Positions 1 to 10,698 of a stretch of 64,000 nucleotides of DNA are shown here, one piece after another. The translations under genes and the position numbers were made by a program. How positions within the stretch are numbered: the stretch's first letter is position 1; each line of letters begins with the position of its first letter. This DNA is from Pseudomonas sp. RSB 5.4 (GTDB lineage Bacteria > Pseudomonadota > Gammaproteobacteria > Pseudomonadales > Pseudomonadaceae). A model generated the notes under the pieces. The model saw nothing but the letters and a program-made list of their open reading frames with translations. It ran no database searches and had not been told where the DNA came from. The DNA is taken from NCBI RefSeq assembly GCF_037126175.1, contig NZ_CP146986.1:4287001-4351000 (forward strand), in the 5' to 3' direction.

Positions 1-904
1 TGAACACCGGGAAGCTGTCGACTTCGTTGTAGTACCCGGTGTGGTCGCCGTACGGGCCCTCGTCGGCCATTTCGCCCGGATGGATCACGCCTTCGAGGAT
101 GATCTCGGCAGTGGCCGGCACTTGCAGGTCGTTGCCACGGCACTTCACCAGTTCAGTGCGATTGCCGCGCAACAGGCCGGCGAAAGCGTATTCGGAAAGG
201 CTGTCCGGCACCGGCGTCACGGCACCGAGAATGGTCGCCGGGTCTGCACCCAGCGCCACAGACACCGGGAACGGCTGACCCGGGTGCTTCTCGCACCACT
301 CACGGAAGTCCAGCGCACCGCCACGGTGGCTGAGCCAGCGCATGATCACCTTGTTGCGGCCGATCACTTGCTGACGGTAGATACCGAGGTTCTGGCGGTC
401 CTTGTTCGGGCCTTTGGTGACGGTCAGGCCCCAGGTGATCAGCGGGCCGACGTCGCCAGGCCAGCAGGTCTGCACCGGCAGCATCGCCAGGTCGACGTCG
501 TCGCCTTCGATGACCACTTCCTGGCACACCGCATCTTTGACGACTTTCGGCGCCATCGAGATGATCTTGCGGAAGATCGGCAGTTTCGACCACGCGTCCT
601 TCAAACCCTTCGGCGGCTCCGGTTCCTTGAGGAAGGCCAGCAGCTTGCCGATCTCGCGCAGCTCGCTGACCGACTCGGCGCCCATGCCCATGGCCACCCG
701 CTCCGGGGTGCCGAACAGGTTGCCGAGCACCGGAATGTCGTAACCGGTCGGTTTCTCGAACAGCAGCGCCGGGCCCTTGGCCCGCAGTGTGCGGTCGCAC
801 ACCTCGGTCATCTCCAGCACCGGCGAGACGGGAATCTGGATGCGTTTCAACTCTCCGCGCTGCTCAAGCTGCTGCACGAAATCCCGAAGATCCTTGAATT
901 TCAT
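1..904 (-). CDS. ubiD: UbiD, 4-hydroxy-3-polyprenylbenzoate decarboxylase (3' end outside window)
   Basis: Decarboxylates 4-hydroxy-3-polyprenylbenzoate in ubiquinone synthesis with a prenylated-FMN cofactor made by UbiX. The N-terminal 301 codons are in the window and the C-terminus lies beyond base 1. The protein begins [13 protein letters not shown] and contains the family stretches [32 protein letters not shown] and [11 protein letters not shown], with the conserved E-x-P-(F/Y)-GD-x-x-GY block near the end. The ATG is followed at once by the family-typical N-terminus. The next gene on this strand is an acyltransferase 69 bp upstream. The truncation is only the window edge. Confidence 0.95.
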   Translation of the reverse strand, partial: MKFKDLRDFVQQLEQRGELKRIQIPVSPVLEMTEVCDRTLRAKGPALLFEKPTGYDIPVLGNLFGTPERVAMGMGAESVSELREIGKLLAFLKEPEPPKGLKDAWSKLPIFRKIISMAPKVVKDAVCQEVVIEGDDVDLAMLPVQTCWPGDVGPLITWGLTVTKGPNKDRQNLGIYRQQVIGRNKVIMRWLSHRGGALDFREWCEKHPGQPFPVSVALGADPATILGAVTPVPDSLSEYAFAGLLRGNRTELVKCRGNDLQVPATAEIILEGVIHPGEMADEGPYGDHTGYYNEVDSFPVF

Positions 905-973
905 TGACGATGGCACCCTCAAAATAGGCGTACATCCTACCTGCTATGCAGCCCTGTGGCAGCCTGTCGCTGC

Positions 974-2974
974 TTACTTGGCTGCATTCGTCTGCGCTTT
1001 GCCAAGGTTTTCCCGGGCTTGCAGGCCGATAAACAGCGGCTCAAGGATCGGCGCCACAAACCGCGCGCCGACTTCGGACAGGTGATTGTCATCGGTGTAC
1101 AGCGAGTACCCACCGAGTTCGGCGTGGCACAGGCCCTTGTCATCACACAGCCGCGGTGCCGGATCGACCACGCGCACCGCCGGATCATTCTGCGCCAACT
1201 GCGCGAACAACTGGCTGATGAACACCTGACGCTTGTGGTGCGCCTCGACGGCCAGACCGACGTCATCCACCGGACGATCGAGCATTGCCAGCCGCGTCAG
1301 TCGATACGGCGGGCTGAACGCCTGCAACGGCGCCTCTTTCACCAGCCATACGCGATGCCCGGCCGCACGCAATTGCGCCACGCGAGTGCGCAGTCCTGCG
1401 GCAAAACGCTGCTCGGCCTCGGCGCGATCGTAACGGCCGTCCGGTGTTCTCAGCACATGACCGAGATCGCCCTTGGCGTCGCCGTACAGGTACAGGCTCC
1501 AGCGGGCGACCAGCACCACATCGCTGACCGCTTGCGCCTTCAACCCCTGCTCGACCCGCTTGTTGAAGCGCGCACAAACTCCGTCGTACTCCAATCCATC
1601 AACCGGAATGCAACCAGGAGAACTGGCGAGGATCACGCTGACGCCATGGGCTTGGGCACCGTCATCGAACACCGGGATCAGCGCCGTGGCATGGCTGTCG
1701 CCCCAGACCATCGCGCGGGTCGGCAGATCCTTCACGCCGTAATGGCAGAACAGCTTGTCGTCAGGCGTCTTGTCATCCGCCAGACACGCCATCAGCTCCG
1801 GTCGCCACTCGCGGCCCTTGGCGTATTGCAGTGCCTGCTCGGACAAGCGCCATGGCAGGCCATCGGTCCAGCGCAGCGATTGCCCGGCCAGACCGAGCAG
1901 CAGAATCCCGCAGAAACCGGCCAGCAGAATCTGCCGACGCCCGGCGAGCAAGCGCCGTTCACGGAACGGTGTTTCGACGAACTTCCATGACAGATACCCC
2001 AGCACCAGGGTCAGCAGAATCAACGCGGCCGTGTCGAACGCGCCCGGCTCATCGACACTGGCGTAGCTGGAAAACACGAATACCGGCCAGTGCCACAGGT
2101 ACCAGGAATAGGAAATCAGCCCGAGGCCGACCATCACCCGGCTGCTCAACAATTGCCCCATCAGCGTTTCGCGATGACCGTTGGCCAGGATCAGCAGCAC
2201 CACGCCCAGTACCGGCAGCAACGCCGTGACACCCGGGAACGGCGTCGATTTGTCATAGGCAAACACCGCCAGCAGGATCAAACCCATGCCGAGCAGGCTC
2301 AAGGCCTGCGCGGCCAGTGGCTTCAAGCGCCACGCGTGTTTCGGCGCGACCGCCAGCATCGCCCCGGCCAGCAATTCCCAGGCGCGCATCGGCAGCAGGA
2401 AGAAAGCCTTTTCCGGATGGTGATTGATCGCCCACACACTCAGGCCGAAAGACACCAGCAGCACGCCGAACAGCGCCAGTCGCCAGTGTTTCAAACGGCT
2501 CGAGAGCAACGTCAGCAGCAGCGGGAAGAAGATGTAGAACTGTTCCTCCACCGCCAGCGACCACGTGTGCAGCAGCGGCTTCAGGTCAGAAGCGACATCG
2601 AAGTAACCGTCCTGGCGCATGAACAGGATGTTCGAGACGAATGTCACCTGATAGCGCACCGAACGCCCCAGTTCTTCGTAATCCTTGGGCGCCAGCAGGA
2701 ACCAGCCCACCGCCAGCACCGCAATGATCATCGCAAACAGCGCCGGCAGAATCCGCCGCGCACGCCGCGCCCAGAACTCGACGAAGCTGAAACGACCCGC
2801 CTGACGCTGATTCCAGATGATCGAGGTGATGAGGTAGCCGGAAATCACGAAGAACACGTCCACGCCGACAAAACCGCCGGTAAACCCCGGGACGCCAAAG
2901 TGGAACAGCACCACGGCGATCACTGCGACTGCGCGCAGGCCGTCGATATCCCTTCGATAAGCGAGTGTGCTCAT
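974..2974 (-). CDS. OafA/YrhL-type acyltransferase with C-terminal SGNH domain
   Basis: Membrane O-acyltransferase that probably acetylates a cell-surface polysaccharide such as O-antigen; the acceptor cannot be read from the sequence. Length is 666 aa. An acyltransferase-3 domain with about ten membrane segments spans residues 8-370 and carries the catalytic R-x10-H pair (R14, H25) in its first helix. A periplasmic SGNH hydrolase-like domain follows, with the GDSH block at 425-428 and the closing D-x-x-H at 628-631, so both active centres look intact. The fused architecture is typical of bacterial O-acetylases. It lies between ubiD and rho with no obvious operon partner. Confidence 0.9.
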   Translation of the reverse strand: MSTLAYRRDIDGLRAVAVIAVVLFHFGVPGFTGGFVGVDVFFVISGYLITSIIWNQRQAGRFSFVEFWARRARRILPALFAMIIAVLAVGWFLLAPKDYEELGRSVRYQVTFVSNILFMRQDGYFDVASDLKPLLHTWSLAVEEQFYIFFPLLLTLLSSRLKHWRLALFGVLLVSFGLSVWAINHHPEKAFFLLPMRAWELLAGAMLAVAPKHAWRLKPLAAQALSLLGMGLILLAVFAYDKSTPFPGVTALLPVLGVVLLILANGHRETLMGQLLSSRVMVGLGLISYSWYLWHWPVFVFSSYASVDEPGAFDTAALILLTLVLGYLSWKFVETPFRERRLLAGRRQILLAGFCGILLLGLAGQSLRWTDGLPWRLSEQALQYAKGREWRPELMACLADDKTPDDKLFCHYGVKDLPTRAMVWGDSHATALIPVFDDGAQAHGVSVILASSPGCIPVDGLEYDGVCARFNKRVEQGLKAQAVSDVVLVARWSLYLYGDAKGDLGHVLRTPDGRYDRAEAEQRFAAGLRTRVAQLRAAGHRVWLVKEAPLQAFSPPYRLTRLAMLDRPVDDVGLAVEAHHKRQVFISQLFAQLAQNDPAVRVVDPAPRLCDDKGLCHAELGGYSLYTDDNHLSEVGARFVAPILEPLFIGLQARENLGKAQTNAAK

Positions 2975-3117
2975 AAAATCTTTAATGCCAATCAGGTGGT
3001 TGTTTTTTGTACAGCTCGAGCTTGAATCACGAAGGCTCGCGAGCGCTGTTTGTTCAGTTGCCCGATCACAGACCTTACCAGATCAAGAACCTCCCATTGC
3101 GGGGCCAAATTTCATGC

Positions 3118-3150
3118 AAAAAAAGGCGCCCCCGAGGGGACGCCTTTTTA
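3118..3150 (-). terminator. Rho-independent terminator of rho
   Basis: GGCG-CCCC/GGGG-CGCC-type hairpin flanked by an A run and a T run, 18 bp beyond the rho stop codon. It can act in both directions. Confidence 0.85.
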
Positions 3151-3168
3151 TCGGTTCAAACGGCGATG

Positions 3169-4428
<1,260 letters not shown>

Positions 4429-4625
4429 ATAGGAATGACGTAATCATTTATGGAGGGGGGAAATTAAGCTTTTGGCTTAATGAGGCCGCGCCGCGGAGAA
4501 GGCGACAGGATCGCGAACTTGTTCGAAAAGGAGTGCGTCGGCGACGGCTAGCAGGGGGCAGTGGAGAAACCAGTGCGGGGCCGAATGTACCACCTGAATT
4601 TCGGAGCGTCTAGCCCTGAATACGC

Positions 4626-4656
4626 AAAAAGCCCCGCAATTTGCGAGGCTTTTTTT
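4626..4656 (-). terminator. Rho-independent terminator of trxA
   Basis: Hairpin GCCTCGCAA/TTGCGGGGC type, flanked by A5 and T7 tracts, starting 19 bp after the trxA stop codon. Confidence 0.85.
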
Positions 4657-4675
4657 CGGCGATTTACTGCGACGC

Positions 4676-5005
4676 TTAGATGTGGGCGTCGAGGAAAGCA
4701 GCCAGTTGCGACTTCGACAGGGCGCCGACTTTGGTCGCTTCAATGTTGCCGTTCTTGAACAGCATCAGGGTCGGGATACCACGCACGCCGTGCTTGGCCG
4801 GGGTTTCCTGGTTTTCGTCGATGTTCAGTTTGGCGACGGTCAGCTTGCCTTTGTAAGTCTCGGCAATCTCGTCCAGAACCGGAGCGATCATTTTGCAGGG
4901 GCCGCACCATTCAGCCCAGTAGTCGACCAGTACAGCGCCTTCGGCCTTGAGTACGTCGGCTTCGAAGCTGGCGTCGCTAACGTGTTTGATAAGATCGCTG
5001 CTCAT
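4676..5005 (-). CDS. trxA: Thioredoxin 1
   Basis: Cytoplasmic protein disulfide reductase, reduced by thioredoxin reductase, that feeds electrons to ribonucleotide reductase, PAPS reductase and others. The 109-aa protein has the WCGPC active site at residues 33-37 (cysteines 34 and 37), the buried aspartate in VDYWAEW, and the cis-proline at P78 in GIPT. It starts [14 protein letters not shown], the usual Pseudomonas N-terminus. It is monocistronic, with its own terminator and a GGAGAATT ribosome binding site just upstream. Confidence 0.98.
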   Translation of the reverse strand: MSSDLIKHVSDASFEADVLKAEGAVLVDYWAEWCGPCKMIAPVLDEIAETYKGKLTVAKLNIDENQETPAKHGVRGIPTLMLFKNGNIEATKVGALSKSQLAAFLDAHI

Positions 5006-5125
5006 GGAATTCTCCAGGTTGTAAGCAAAAAAACGTGGCCCATCATATCCGCCCTTCCCTTGTTCAGGAAGCCGCAGATGATTGAGTCTTGCTATGGCGG
5101 CCCATGAGTCTGGGTATAGCTCAAG

Positions 5126-5833
5126 TCACGCGGTGGCAGGGGCGATGAAGGCGATCCCGGTGCGCAGTGCCGCGTTGCGCACATGCTCCTGCATGGCTTT
5201 CTGGGCGGCGGCGGACGCCCGGCGCGCCAGGGCACGAAGGATCTTGCGGTGCTCCTGCCAGGTTTCCATCGCCCGTTCGGCGCGGATGAACGGTAGTTTC
5301 TGACTCTCGAGAAAGATTTCGGCGCTGGCGGTGAGGATGCTCAGCATCGCCTGATTGCCGCTGGCCAGCAGAATGCGTCGGTGGAATTCGAAGTCGAGTT
5401 TCGCCGCGGCCTCGAAGTCGCCGGCCTGCAATTGCTCGCGCATCGCCGCAACGTTGTCCTCCAGTGCATCCAGATCGAACGTGCTCAAGGTCACCGCCGC
5501 CAACCCGGCGGCAAAACCCTCCAGTGCATAGCGCAACTGAAAGATATCCAGCGGCGAAGCCTGCGCCGCGAACGGCCAACCCGGGGCATTTTCACCAGGC
5601 CCAAGCTCCATCGGCGCCTGCACGAACACGCCTTTGCCCGGCTGGATGCTGATCACCCCCAGCGCACTGAGCGACGACAGCGCCTCACGCAACGACGCGC
5701 GGCTGACCCCCAGTTGCAGCGCCAGGTCCCGTTGCGACGGCAACGCATCGCCCGCGCCGAAACCCTGTTCGGTGATCAGTTTGCGGATCGCTTGCAGCGC
5801 CACTTCGGGTACCGCACGGGAGATCGAGTTCAT
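5126..5833 (-). CDS. GntR-family regulator with FCD ligand domain
   Basis: DNA-binding regulator of the FadR subfamily, 235 aa. A winged helix at about residues 12-75 (PSQRDLALQLGVSRASLREAL) is followed by an all-helical FCD ligand-binding domain (about 95-225). It is divergent from the ABC transporter genes starting at 6090, with 256 bp between them. The inference is that it controls that transporter and senses its substrate or a breakdown product. The effector is unknown. Together with the transporter it interrupts the trxA-ppx order seen in P. aeruginosa. Confidence 0.9.
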   Translation of the reverse strand: MNSISRAVPEVALQAIRKLITEQGFGAGDALPSQRDLALQLGVSRASLREALSSLSALGVISIQPGKGVFVQAPMELGPGENAPGWPFAAQASPLDIFQLRYALEGFAAGLAAVTLSTFDLDALEDNVAAMREQLQAGDFEAAAKLDFEFHRRILLASGNQAMLSILTASAEIFLESQKLPFIRAERAMETWQEHRKILRALARRASAAAQKAMQEHVRNAALRTGIAFIAPATA

Positions 5834-5962
5834 GGTTTTTCAGACGAGCCAGGCCAAGGTGCGGCTAGTTGTAAAGCTATTCGCCGGATCCGGCAAGTCG
5901 TGCCCCAGCGGGGTTCGGCCTCCGCGGTCGATGCGCTATCGAGGTGCGAAAAACCACCTGAC

Positions 5963-5986
5963 TGTTCAGACCAGTAAGACCGAACA
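5963..5986. promoter_or_regulatory. Candidate operator between GntR regulator and ABC transporter
   Basis: Inverted repeat TGTTC (5963-5967) and GAACA (5982-5986) around GACCAGTAAGACC, in the middle of the divergent spacer. The location fits an FCD regulator site, but the match to known operators is only general. Confidence 0.3.
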
Positions 5987-6089
5987 AACCCGGCAAACCC
6001 GCGGCCTGCCGGGGATAAATCCGGGTATTGGCACGGCGCGTGCTCTGTCCGATCGCAGAAAACACTTCCCGCCGATCCGGAGATTTGCC

Positions 6090-6875
6090 ATGAGCCTGCG
6101 TTACAGCGCCCTCCTCACCGCCCTGTTTGCCAGCCTGATGCTGAGCCAGGCCCCCGTTCACGCCGACGGTCTGGACGACGTGGTCAAACGCGGCACGCTG
6201 AAAGTCGCGGTGCCCCAGGACTTCCCGCCGTTCGGCTCGGTCGGCCCGGACATGAAACCCCGTGGCCTGGATATCGATACGGCAAAGCTGCTGGCCGACC
6301 AACTCAAGGTCAAACTTGAACTGACCCCGGTCAACAGCACCAACCGCATCCCGTTCCTGACCACCGGCAAGGTCGATCTGGTGATCTCCAGCCTGGGCAA
6401 GAACCCGGAGCGCGAGAAAGTCATCGACTTCTCCAACGCCTACGCGCCGTTCTACCTCGCCGTGTTCGGCCCGCCGGACGCGGCAATCAGCAGCCTCGAC
6501 GACCTCAAAGGCAAGACCATCAGCGTCACTCGTGGCGCCATCGAAGACATTGAGCTGACCAAGGTCGCCCCCGAAGGCGTGACCATCAAGCGTTTCGAAG
6601 ATAACAACTCGACCATCGCCGCCTACCTCGCCGGACAAGTCGACCTGATCGCCAGCGGCAACGTGGTGATGGTGGCGATCAGCGAGAAGAACCCGAAACG
6701 CGTACCGGCGCTGAAAGTGAAGCTCAAGGATTCGCCGGTCTACGTTGGCGTGAACAAGAACGAGCCGGCGCTGCTGGGCAAGGTCAACGAGATCCTCGCC
6801 ACCGCCAAGGCTGACGGCGCGCTGGAGAAAAACTCGCAGACCTGGCTCAAAGAGCCGCTGCCGGCCGATCTCTGA
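6090..6875 (+). CDS. ABC transporter substrate-binding protein, polar amino-acid family
   Basis: Periplasmic receptor of family 3 (PAAT), 261 aa. A signal peptide covers residues 1-26 with a likely cleavage at VHA|DG. The mature part shows the usual two-lobe pattern: GTLKVAVPQDFPPFG, GLDIDTAKLLA, DLVISSLGKNPEREK and ISVTRGAIED. An upstream in-frame extension exists, but the ATG at 6090 gives a proper signal peptide. It is the first gene of a four-gene operon with two permeases and an ATPase. The ligand cannot be told; an amino acid or derivative is likely. Confidence 0.93.
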   Translation: MSLRYSALLTALFASLMLSQAPVHADGLDDVVKRGTLKVAVPQDFPPFGSVGPDMKPRGLDIDTAKLLADQLKVKLELTPVNSTNRIPFLTTGKVDLVISSLGKNPEREKVIDFSNAYAPFYLAVFGPPDAAISSLDDLKGKTISVTRGAIEDIELTKVAPEGVTIKRFEDNNSTIAAYLAGQVDLIASGNVVMVAISEKNPKRVPALKVKLKDSPVYVGVNKNEPALLGKVNEILATAKADGALEKNSQTWLKEPLPADL

Positions 6876-6897
6876 TCGATCGCGCGGGAGACAATTG

Positions 6898-7566
6898 ATG
6901 GCTTATCAGTTCGATTTCATGCCGGTGCTGCAAAACACCGATCTGTTGCTGCGCGGCGCACTGTTCACTCTGGAACTGACGGCCATTGGCGCGCTGTTCG
7001 GGATCGGCGTGGGCATTGTCGGCGCGCTGGTGCGAGCGTGGAACATCCGCCCGTTCTCGGCAATCTTCAGCGTTTACGTCGAGTTGATCCGCAACACGCC
7101 ATTCCTGGTGCAACTGTTCTTCATCTTCTTCGGCCTGCCCTCTCTCGGGGTGCAGATTTCCGAGTGGCAGGCGGCGGTGCTGGCGATGGTGATCAACCTC
7201 GGTGCGTATTCGACCGAGATCATCCGCGCTGGCATCCAGGCGATTCCGCGCGGACAACTGGAGGCCGCTGCCGCACTGGCGATGAGCCGTTTCGAAGCGT
7301 TCCGCCATGTGATCCTGCTGCCGGCGCTGGGCAAGGTCTGGCCAGCCCTGAGCAGCCAGATCATCATCGTCATGCTCGGCTCGGCGGTGTGTTCGCAGAT
7401 CGCCACCGAGGAGTTGAGCTTCGCTGCCAACTTCATTCAGTCGCGCAATTTCCGCGCCTTTGAAACCTACGCGCTGACCACGCTGATCTACCTGTGCATG
7501 GCGCTGCTGATCCGCCAATTGCTGAACTGGGTCGGTCGCCGCTATATCGCGAGGAGCAGCCGATGA
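6898..7566 (+). CDS. ABC transporter permease, HisM/GlnP type (first)
   Basis: Inner-membrane permease of the polar amino-acid uptake family, 222 aa, with about five membrane helices. The coupling-helix (EAA) signature is ARAGIQAIPRGQLEAAAALAMS-like around residue 120. The ATG at 6898 is preferred over an in-frame TTG at 6895 because a GGGAGA ribosome binding site precedes it. The stop codon overlaps the start of the next permease as ATGA, so the two are probably translationally coupled and form a heterodimer. Confidence 0.92.
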   Translation: MAYQFDFMPVLQNTDLLLRGALFTLELTAIGALFGIGVGIVGALVRAWNIRPFSAIFSVYVELIRNTPFLVQLFFIFFGLPSLGVQISEWQAAVLAMVINLGAYSTEIIRAGIQAIPRGQLEAAAALAMSRFEAFRHVILLPALGKVWPALSSQIIIVMLGSAVCSQIATEELSFAANFIQSRNFRAFETYALTTLIYLCMALLIRQLLNWVGRRYIARSSR

Positions 7567-8213
7567 GCGACTTCACCTTCTGGGACATCCTGCGCAACCT
7601 GCTCACCGGCCTGCAATGGACGCTGGCGTTGTCGCTGGTGGCATTCATCGGTGGCGGGATCGTCGGGCTGCTGATTCTGGTGATGCGCATTTCGAAAAAC
7701 CGCTTGCCGAGCAACATTGCCCGCACCTGGATCGAGCTATTCCAGGGCACGCCGTTGCTGATGCAGCTGTTTCTGGTGTTCTTCGGCGTAGCGCTGGCCG
7801 GGATCGAGATCTCGCCGTGGATGGCCGCGGCGATTGCCTTGACGCTGTTTACCAGTGCGTACCTGGCGGAGATCTGGCGCGGCTGCGTCGAAGCAATCCC
7901 CAATGGTCAGTGGGAAGCTTCGTCGAGCCTGGCGCTGAATCCACTGGAGCTGTTGCGCTACGTGATCCTGCCGCAGGCGCTGCGCATCGCCGTGGCGCCA
8001 ACCGTGGGTTTCTCGGTGCAAGTGGTCAAGGGCACTGCGGTGACCTCGATCATCGGTTTCACCGAGCTGACCAAGACCGGCGGCATGCTCGCCAACGCCA
8101 CCTTCGAACCGTTCATGGTCTACGGCCTCGTCGCCCTCGGCTACTTCCTGCTCTGCTACCCCTTGTCGCTCAGTGCGCGCTACCTGGAAAGGAGACTGCA
8201 TGCCTCTGCTTAG
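7563..8213 (+). CDS. ABC transporter permease, HisM/GlnP type (second)
   Basis: Second permease subunit, 216 aa, with five predicted helices and the EAA loop WRGCVEAIPNGQWEASSSLAL. It ends in SARYLERRL, typical of this family. It overlaps its upstream partner by 4 bp and the ATPase gene downstream by 14 bp, showing a tight operon. Confidence 0.92.
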   Translation: MSDFTFWDILRNLLTGLQWTLALSLVAFIGGGIVGLLILVMRISKNRLPSNIARTWIELFQGTPLLMQLFLVFFGVALAGIEISPWMAAAIALTLFTSAYLAEIWRGCVEAIPNGQWEASSSLALNPLELLRYVILPQALRIAVAPTVGFSVQVVKGTAVTSIIGFTELTKTGGMLANATFEPFMVYGLVALGYFLLCYPLSLSARYLERRLHASA

Positions 8214-8937
8214 AATTTCCGCCCTGCATAAATACTACGGCGATCACCACGTGCTCAAAGGCATCGACCTGAGCGTTGAGGAGGGCCAGGTGGTGGCGAT
8301 CATCGGCCGCAGCGGCTCGGGCAAATCCACCCTGCTGCGCACCCTCAACGGCCTGGAGTCGATCAACGACGGGGTGATCGAAGTCGACGGCGAATACCTC
8401 GACGCCGCCCGCGCCGACCTGCGCAGCCTGCGGCAGAAAGTCGGCATGGTGTTTCAGCAGTTCAACCTGTTCCCGCACCTGACCGTCGGCGAAAACGTGA
8501 TGCTCGCGCCGCAGGTGGTGCAGAAAGTGCCAAAGGCCAAGGCTGCGGAGCTGGCGCGCAAAATGCTCGAACGCGTAGGCCTTGGAGAGAAATTCGACGC
8601 CTTCCCGGATCGCTTGTCTGGTGGTCAGCAACAGCGCGTGGCGATTGCCCGGGCATTGGCGATGTCGCCGAAAGTGTTGCTGTGCGACGAAATCACCTCG
8701 GCGCTGGACCCGGAACTGGTCAACGAAGTGCTCGCTGTGGTGCGCCAACTGGCCAAGGAAGGCATGACGCTGATCATGGTCACCCACGAAATGCGCTTTG
8801 CCCGGGAGGTCGGCGACAAACTGGTGTTCATGCACCATGGCAAGGTGCATGAGGTGGGGGATCCGCAGGTGCTGTTCGCCCATCCGCAGACGGCGGAGCT
8901 GGCGAATTTCATTGGGATGATCGAAACGACAGCCTGA
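8200..8937 (+). CDS. ABC transporter ATP-binding protein, polar amino-acid family
   Basis: ATPase of the uptake system, 245 aa. Walker A GRSGSGKST lies at residues 36-44, Q-loop FQQFNLFPH near 85-93, signature LSGGQ at 139-143, Walker B VLLCDE at 159-164 and the switch histidine at 196. The ATG at 8200 has the GAAAGGAGA ribosome binding site inside the end of the preceding permease gene; the longer in-frame start at 8173 would lie wholly inside it. It closes the operon, and a REP pair follows. Confidence 0.95.
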   Translation: MPLLRISALHKYYGDHHVLKGIDLSVEEGQVVAIIGRSGSGKSTLLRTLNGLESINDGVIEVDGEYLDAARADLRSLRQKVGMVFQQFNLFPHLTVGENVMLAPQVVQKVPKAKAAELARKMLERVGLGEKFDAFPDRLSGGQQQRVAIARALAMSPKVLLCDEITSALDPELVNEVLAVVRQLAKEGMTLIMVTHEMRFAREVGDKLVFMHHGKVHEVGDPQVLFAHPQTAELANFIGMIETTA

Positions 8938-8964
8938 AGGATTTGCAGTGGCTGTAATAGCTTC

Positions 8965-9028
8965 TTCGCGAGCAAGCCCGCTCCCACATTGGAACGCGGT
9001 CACCTGTGGGAGCGGGCTTGCTCGCGAA
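8965..9028. repeat. REP inverted pair
   Basis: Two facing copies of TTCGCGAGCAAGCCCGCTCC / GGAGCGGGCTTGCTCGCGAA separated by about 15 bp, between the ABC operon and ppx. This is the common Pseudomonas extragenic palindrome. Confidence 0.9.
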
Positions 9029-9145
9029 TGGCCGCGCCGCGGTCTCAAGCTTTTATGCGCAGGATCAACGGTTTGAGCCATGCGCGTTGGCGCCAGCGTT
9101 TGATCGTGGCACGATGGCGGGGTTATCGACCGAGACCCCCAGACC

Positions 9146-10648
9146 ATGCCGCAATCCAAAGCCAAGAATCTGTCCCTGATCGCCGCAATCGACCTGGGCT
9201 CCAACAGCTTCCACATGGTCGTGGCCAAGGCCCAGAACGGTGAAATCCGTATCCTGGAGCGCCTCGGAGAGAAAGTGCAGCTCGCCGCCGGTATCGACGA
9301 TGAGCGCCACCTCAACGAAGAATCGATGCAGCGTGGCCTCGACTGCCTCAAGCGTTTCGCCCAACTGATCAACGGCATGCCGCTGGGCGCCGTGCGGATC
9401 GTCGGCACCAACGCCCTGCGCGAAGCGCGCAATCGCCTGGAATTCATCCACCGCGCCGAAGAAATCCTCGGTCACCCGGTGGAAGTCATCTCCGGCCGTG
9501 AAGAAGCACGGCTGATTTATCTGGGCGTTTCGCATACCCTCGCCGACACCCCGGGCAAGCGCCTGGTGGCCGACATCGGCGGCGGCAGTACCGAATTCAT
9601 CATCGGGCAGCGTTTTGAACCGCTGCTGCGCGAAAGCCTGCAAATGGGCTGCGTCAGCTTCACCCAGCGTTACTTCAAGGACGGCAAGATCACCCCGGCC
9701 CGTTACGCCCAGGCGTACACCGCGGCGCGGCTGGAGATCATGAGCATCGAACACGCCCTGCACCGCCTGACCTGGGATGAAGCCATCGGCTCCTCGGGCA
9801 CCATCCGCGCCATCGGCCTGGCGCTGAAGGCCGGCGGGCATGGCACCGGCGAAGTGAATGCCGAAGGTTTGGCATGGCTCAAGCGTCGTCTGTTCAAACT
9901 GGGTGATGTCGACAAGATCGACTTCGAAGGCATCAAACCTGACCGCCGGGCGATCTTCCCCGCCGGTCTGGCAATTCTCGAAGCGATCTTCGATGCCCTC
10001 GAACTGCAACGCATGGATCACTGCGAAGGCGCGCTGCGTGAAGGCGTGCTCTACGACTTGCTCGGCCGCCATCACCACGAAGACGTGCGCGAGCGCACCC
10101 TGACTTCGCTGATGGAGCGTTACCATGTCGACCTGGAACAGGCCGCGCGGGTAGAACGCAAAGCCCTGCACGCTTTCGATCAGGTCGCCAAAGACTGGGA
10201 ACTGGACGACGGCATCTGGCGTGAACTGCTGGGCTGGGCGGCGAAAGTCCACGAAGTCGGCCTCGACATCGCGCACTACCACTACCACAAGCACGGCGCC
10301 TACCTGATCGAGCACTCGGATCTGGCCGGGTTCTCCCGAGAAGACCAGCAAATGCTCGCGCTGCTGGTGCGCGGCCATCGCCGCAACATCCCCAAGGACA
10401 AGTTCGCCGAATTCGGTGACGACGGCGACAAGCTGATCCGCCTCTGTGTGCTGCTGCGCTTCGCGATCCTGTTCCACCACATCCGTGGCACCCAGGCGAT
10501 GCCGCAAGTGACGCTGCATGCCAAGGGCGACAACCTCGACGTGGAATTCCCGGAGAACTGGCTGGATGAGAATCAGCTGACTCAGGCCGACTTTGGTCTC
10601 GAAGCCGACTGGCTGACGCGGGTGGGGATTGTCCTCACTGTTCACTGA
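9146..10648 (+). CDS. ppx: Exopolyphosphatase
   Basis: Removes terminal phosphates processively from inorganic polyphosphate; the same family also hydrolyses pppGpp. The 500-aa protein has the ASKHA-fold ATPase motif [12 protein letters not shown] at 15-26 and [12 protein letters not shown] near 150, followed by the C-terminal HD-like helical domain ([18 protein letters not shown]). It is convergent with the polyphosphate kinase gene, as in other pseudomonads. Here an insertion sequence separates the two. Its terminator at 10665-10696 was the insertion target. Confidence 0.96.
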   Translation: MPQSKAKNLSLIAAIDLGSNSFHMVVAKAQNGEIRILERLGEKVQLAAGIDDERHLNEESMQRGLDCLKRFAQLINGMPLGAVRIVGTNALREARNRLEFIHRAEEILGHPVEVISGREEARLIYLGVSHTLADTPGKRLVADIGGGSTEFIIGQRFEPLLRESLQMGCVSFTQRYFKDGKITPARYAQAYTAARLEIMSIEHALHRLTWDEAIGSSGTIRAIGLALKAGGHGTGEVNAEGLAWLKRRLFKLGDVDKIDFEGIKPDRRAIFPAGLAILEAIFDALELQRMDHCEGALREGVLYDLLGRHHHEDVRERTLTSLMERYHVDLEQAARVERKALHAFDQVAKDWELDDGIWRELLGWAAKVHEVGLDIAHYHYHKHGAYLIEHSDLAGFSREDQQMLALLVRGHRRNIPKDKFAEFGDDGDKLIRLCVLLRFAILFHHIRGTQAMPQVTLHAKGDNLDVEFPENWLDENQLTQADFGLEADWLTRVGIVLTVH

Positions 10649-10664
10649 GTTAAATTTCAGCTGC

Positions 10665-10696
10665 AAAAAAGGCGATCCTTCTGGATCGCCTTTTTT
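10665..10696 (+). terminator. Rho-independent terminator of ppx, interrupted at its distal end by an IS
   Basis: AAAAAAGGCGATCC / GGATCGCCTTTTTT hairpin, 16 bp after the ppx stop. The final T tract belongs to the 8-bp target duplicated by the ISL3 element. Confidence 0.9.
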
Positions 10697-10698
10697 AT

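Noticed and set aside
1..904. ubiD as a truncated pseudogene
   Set aside because: The gene simply runs off the start of the window with an intact frame.
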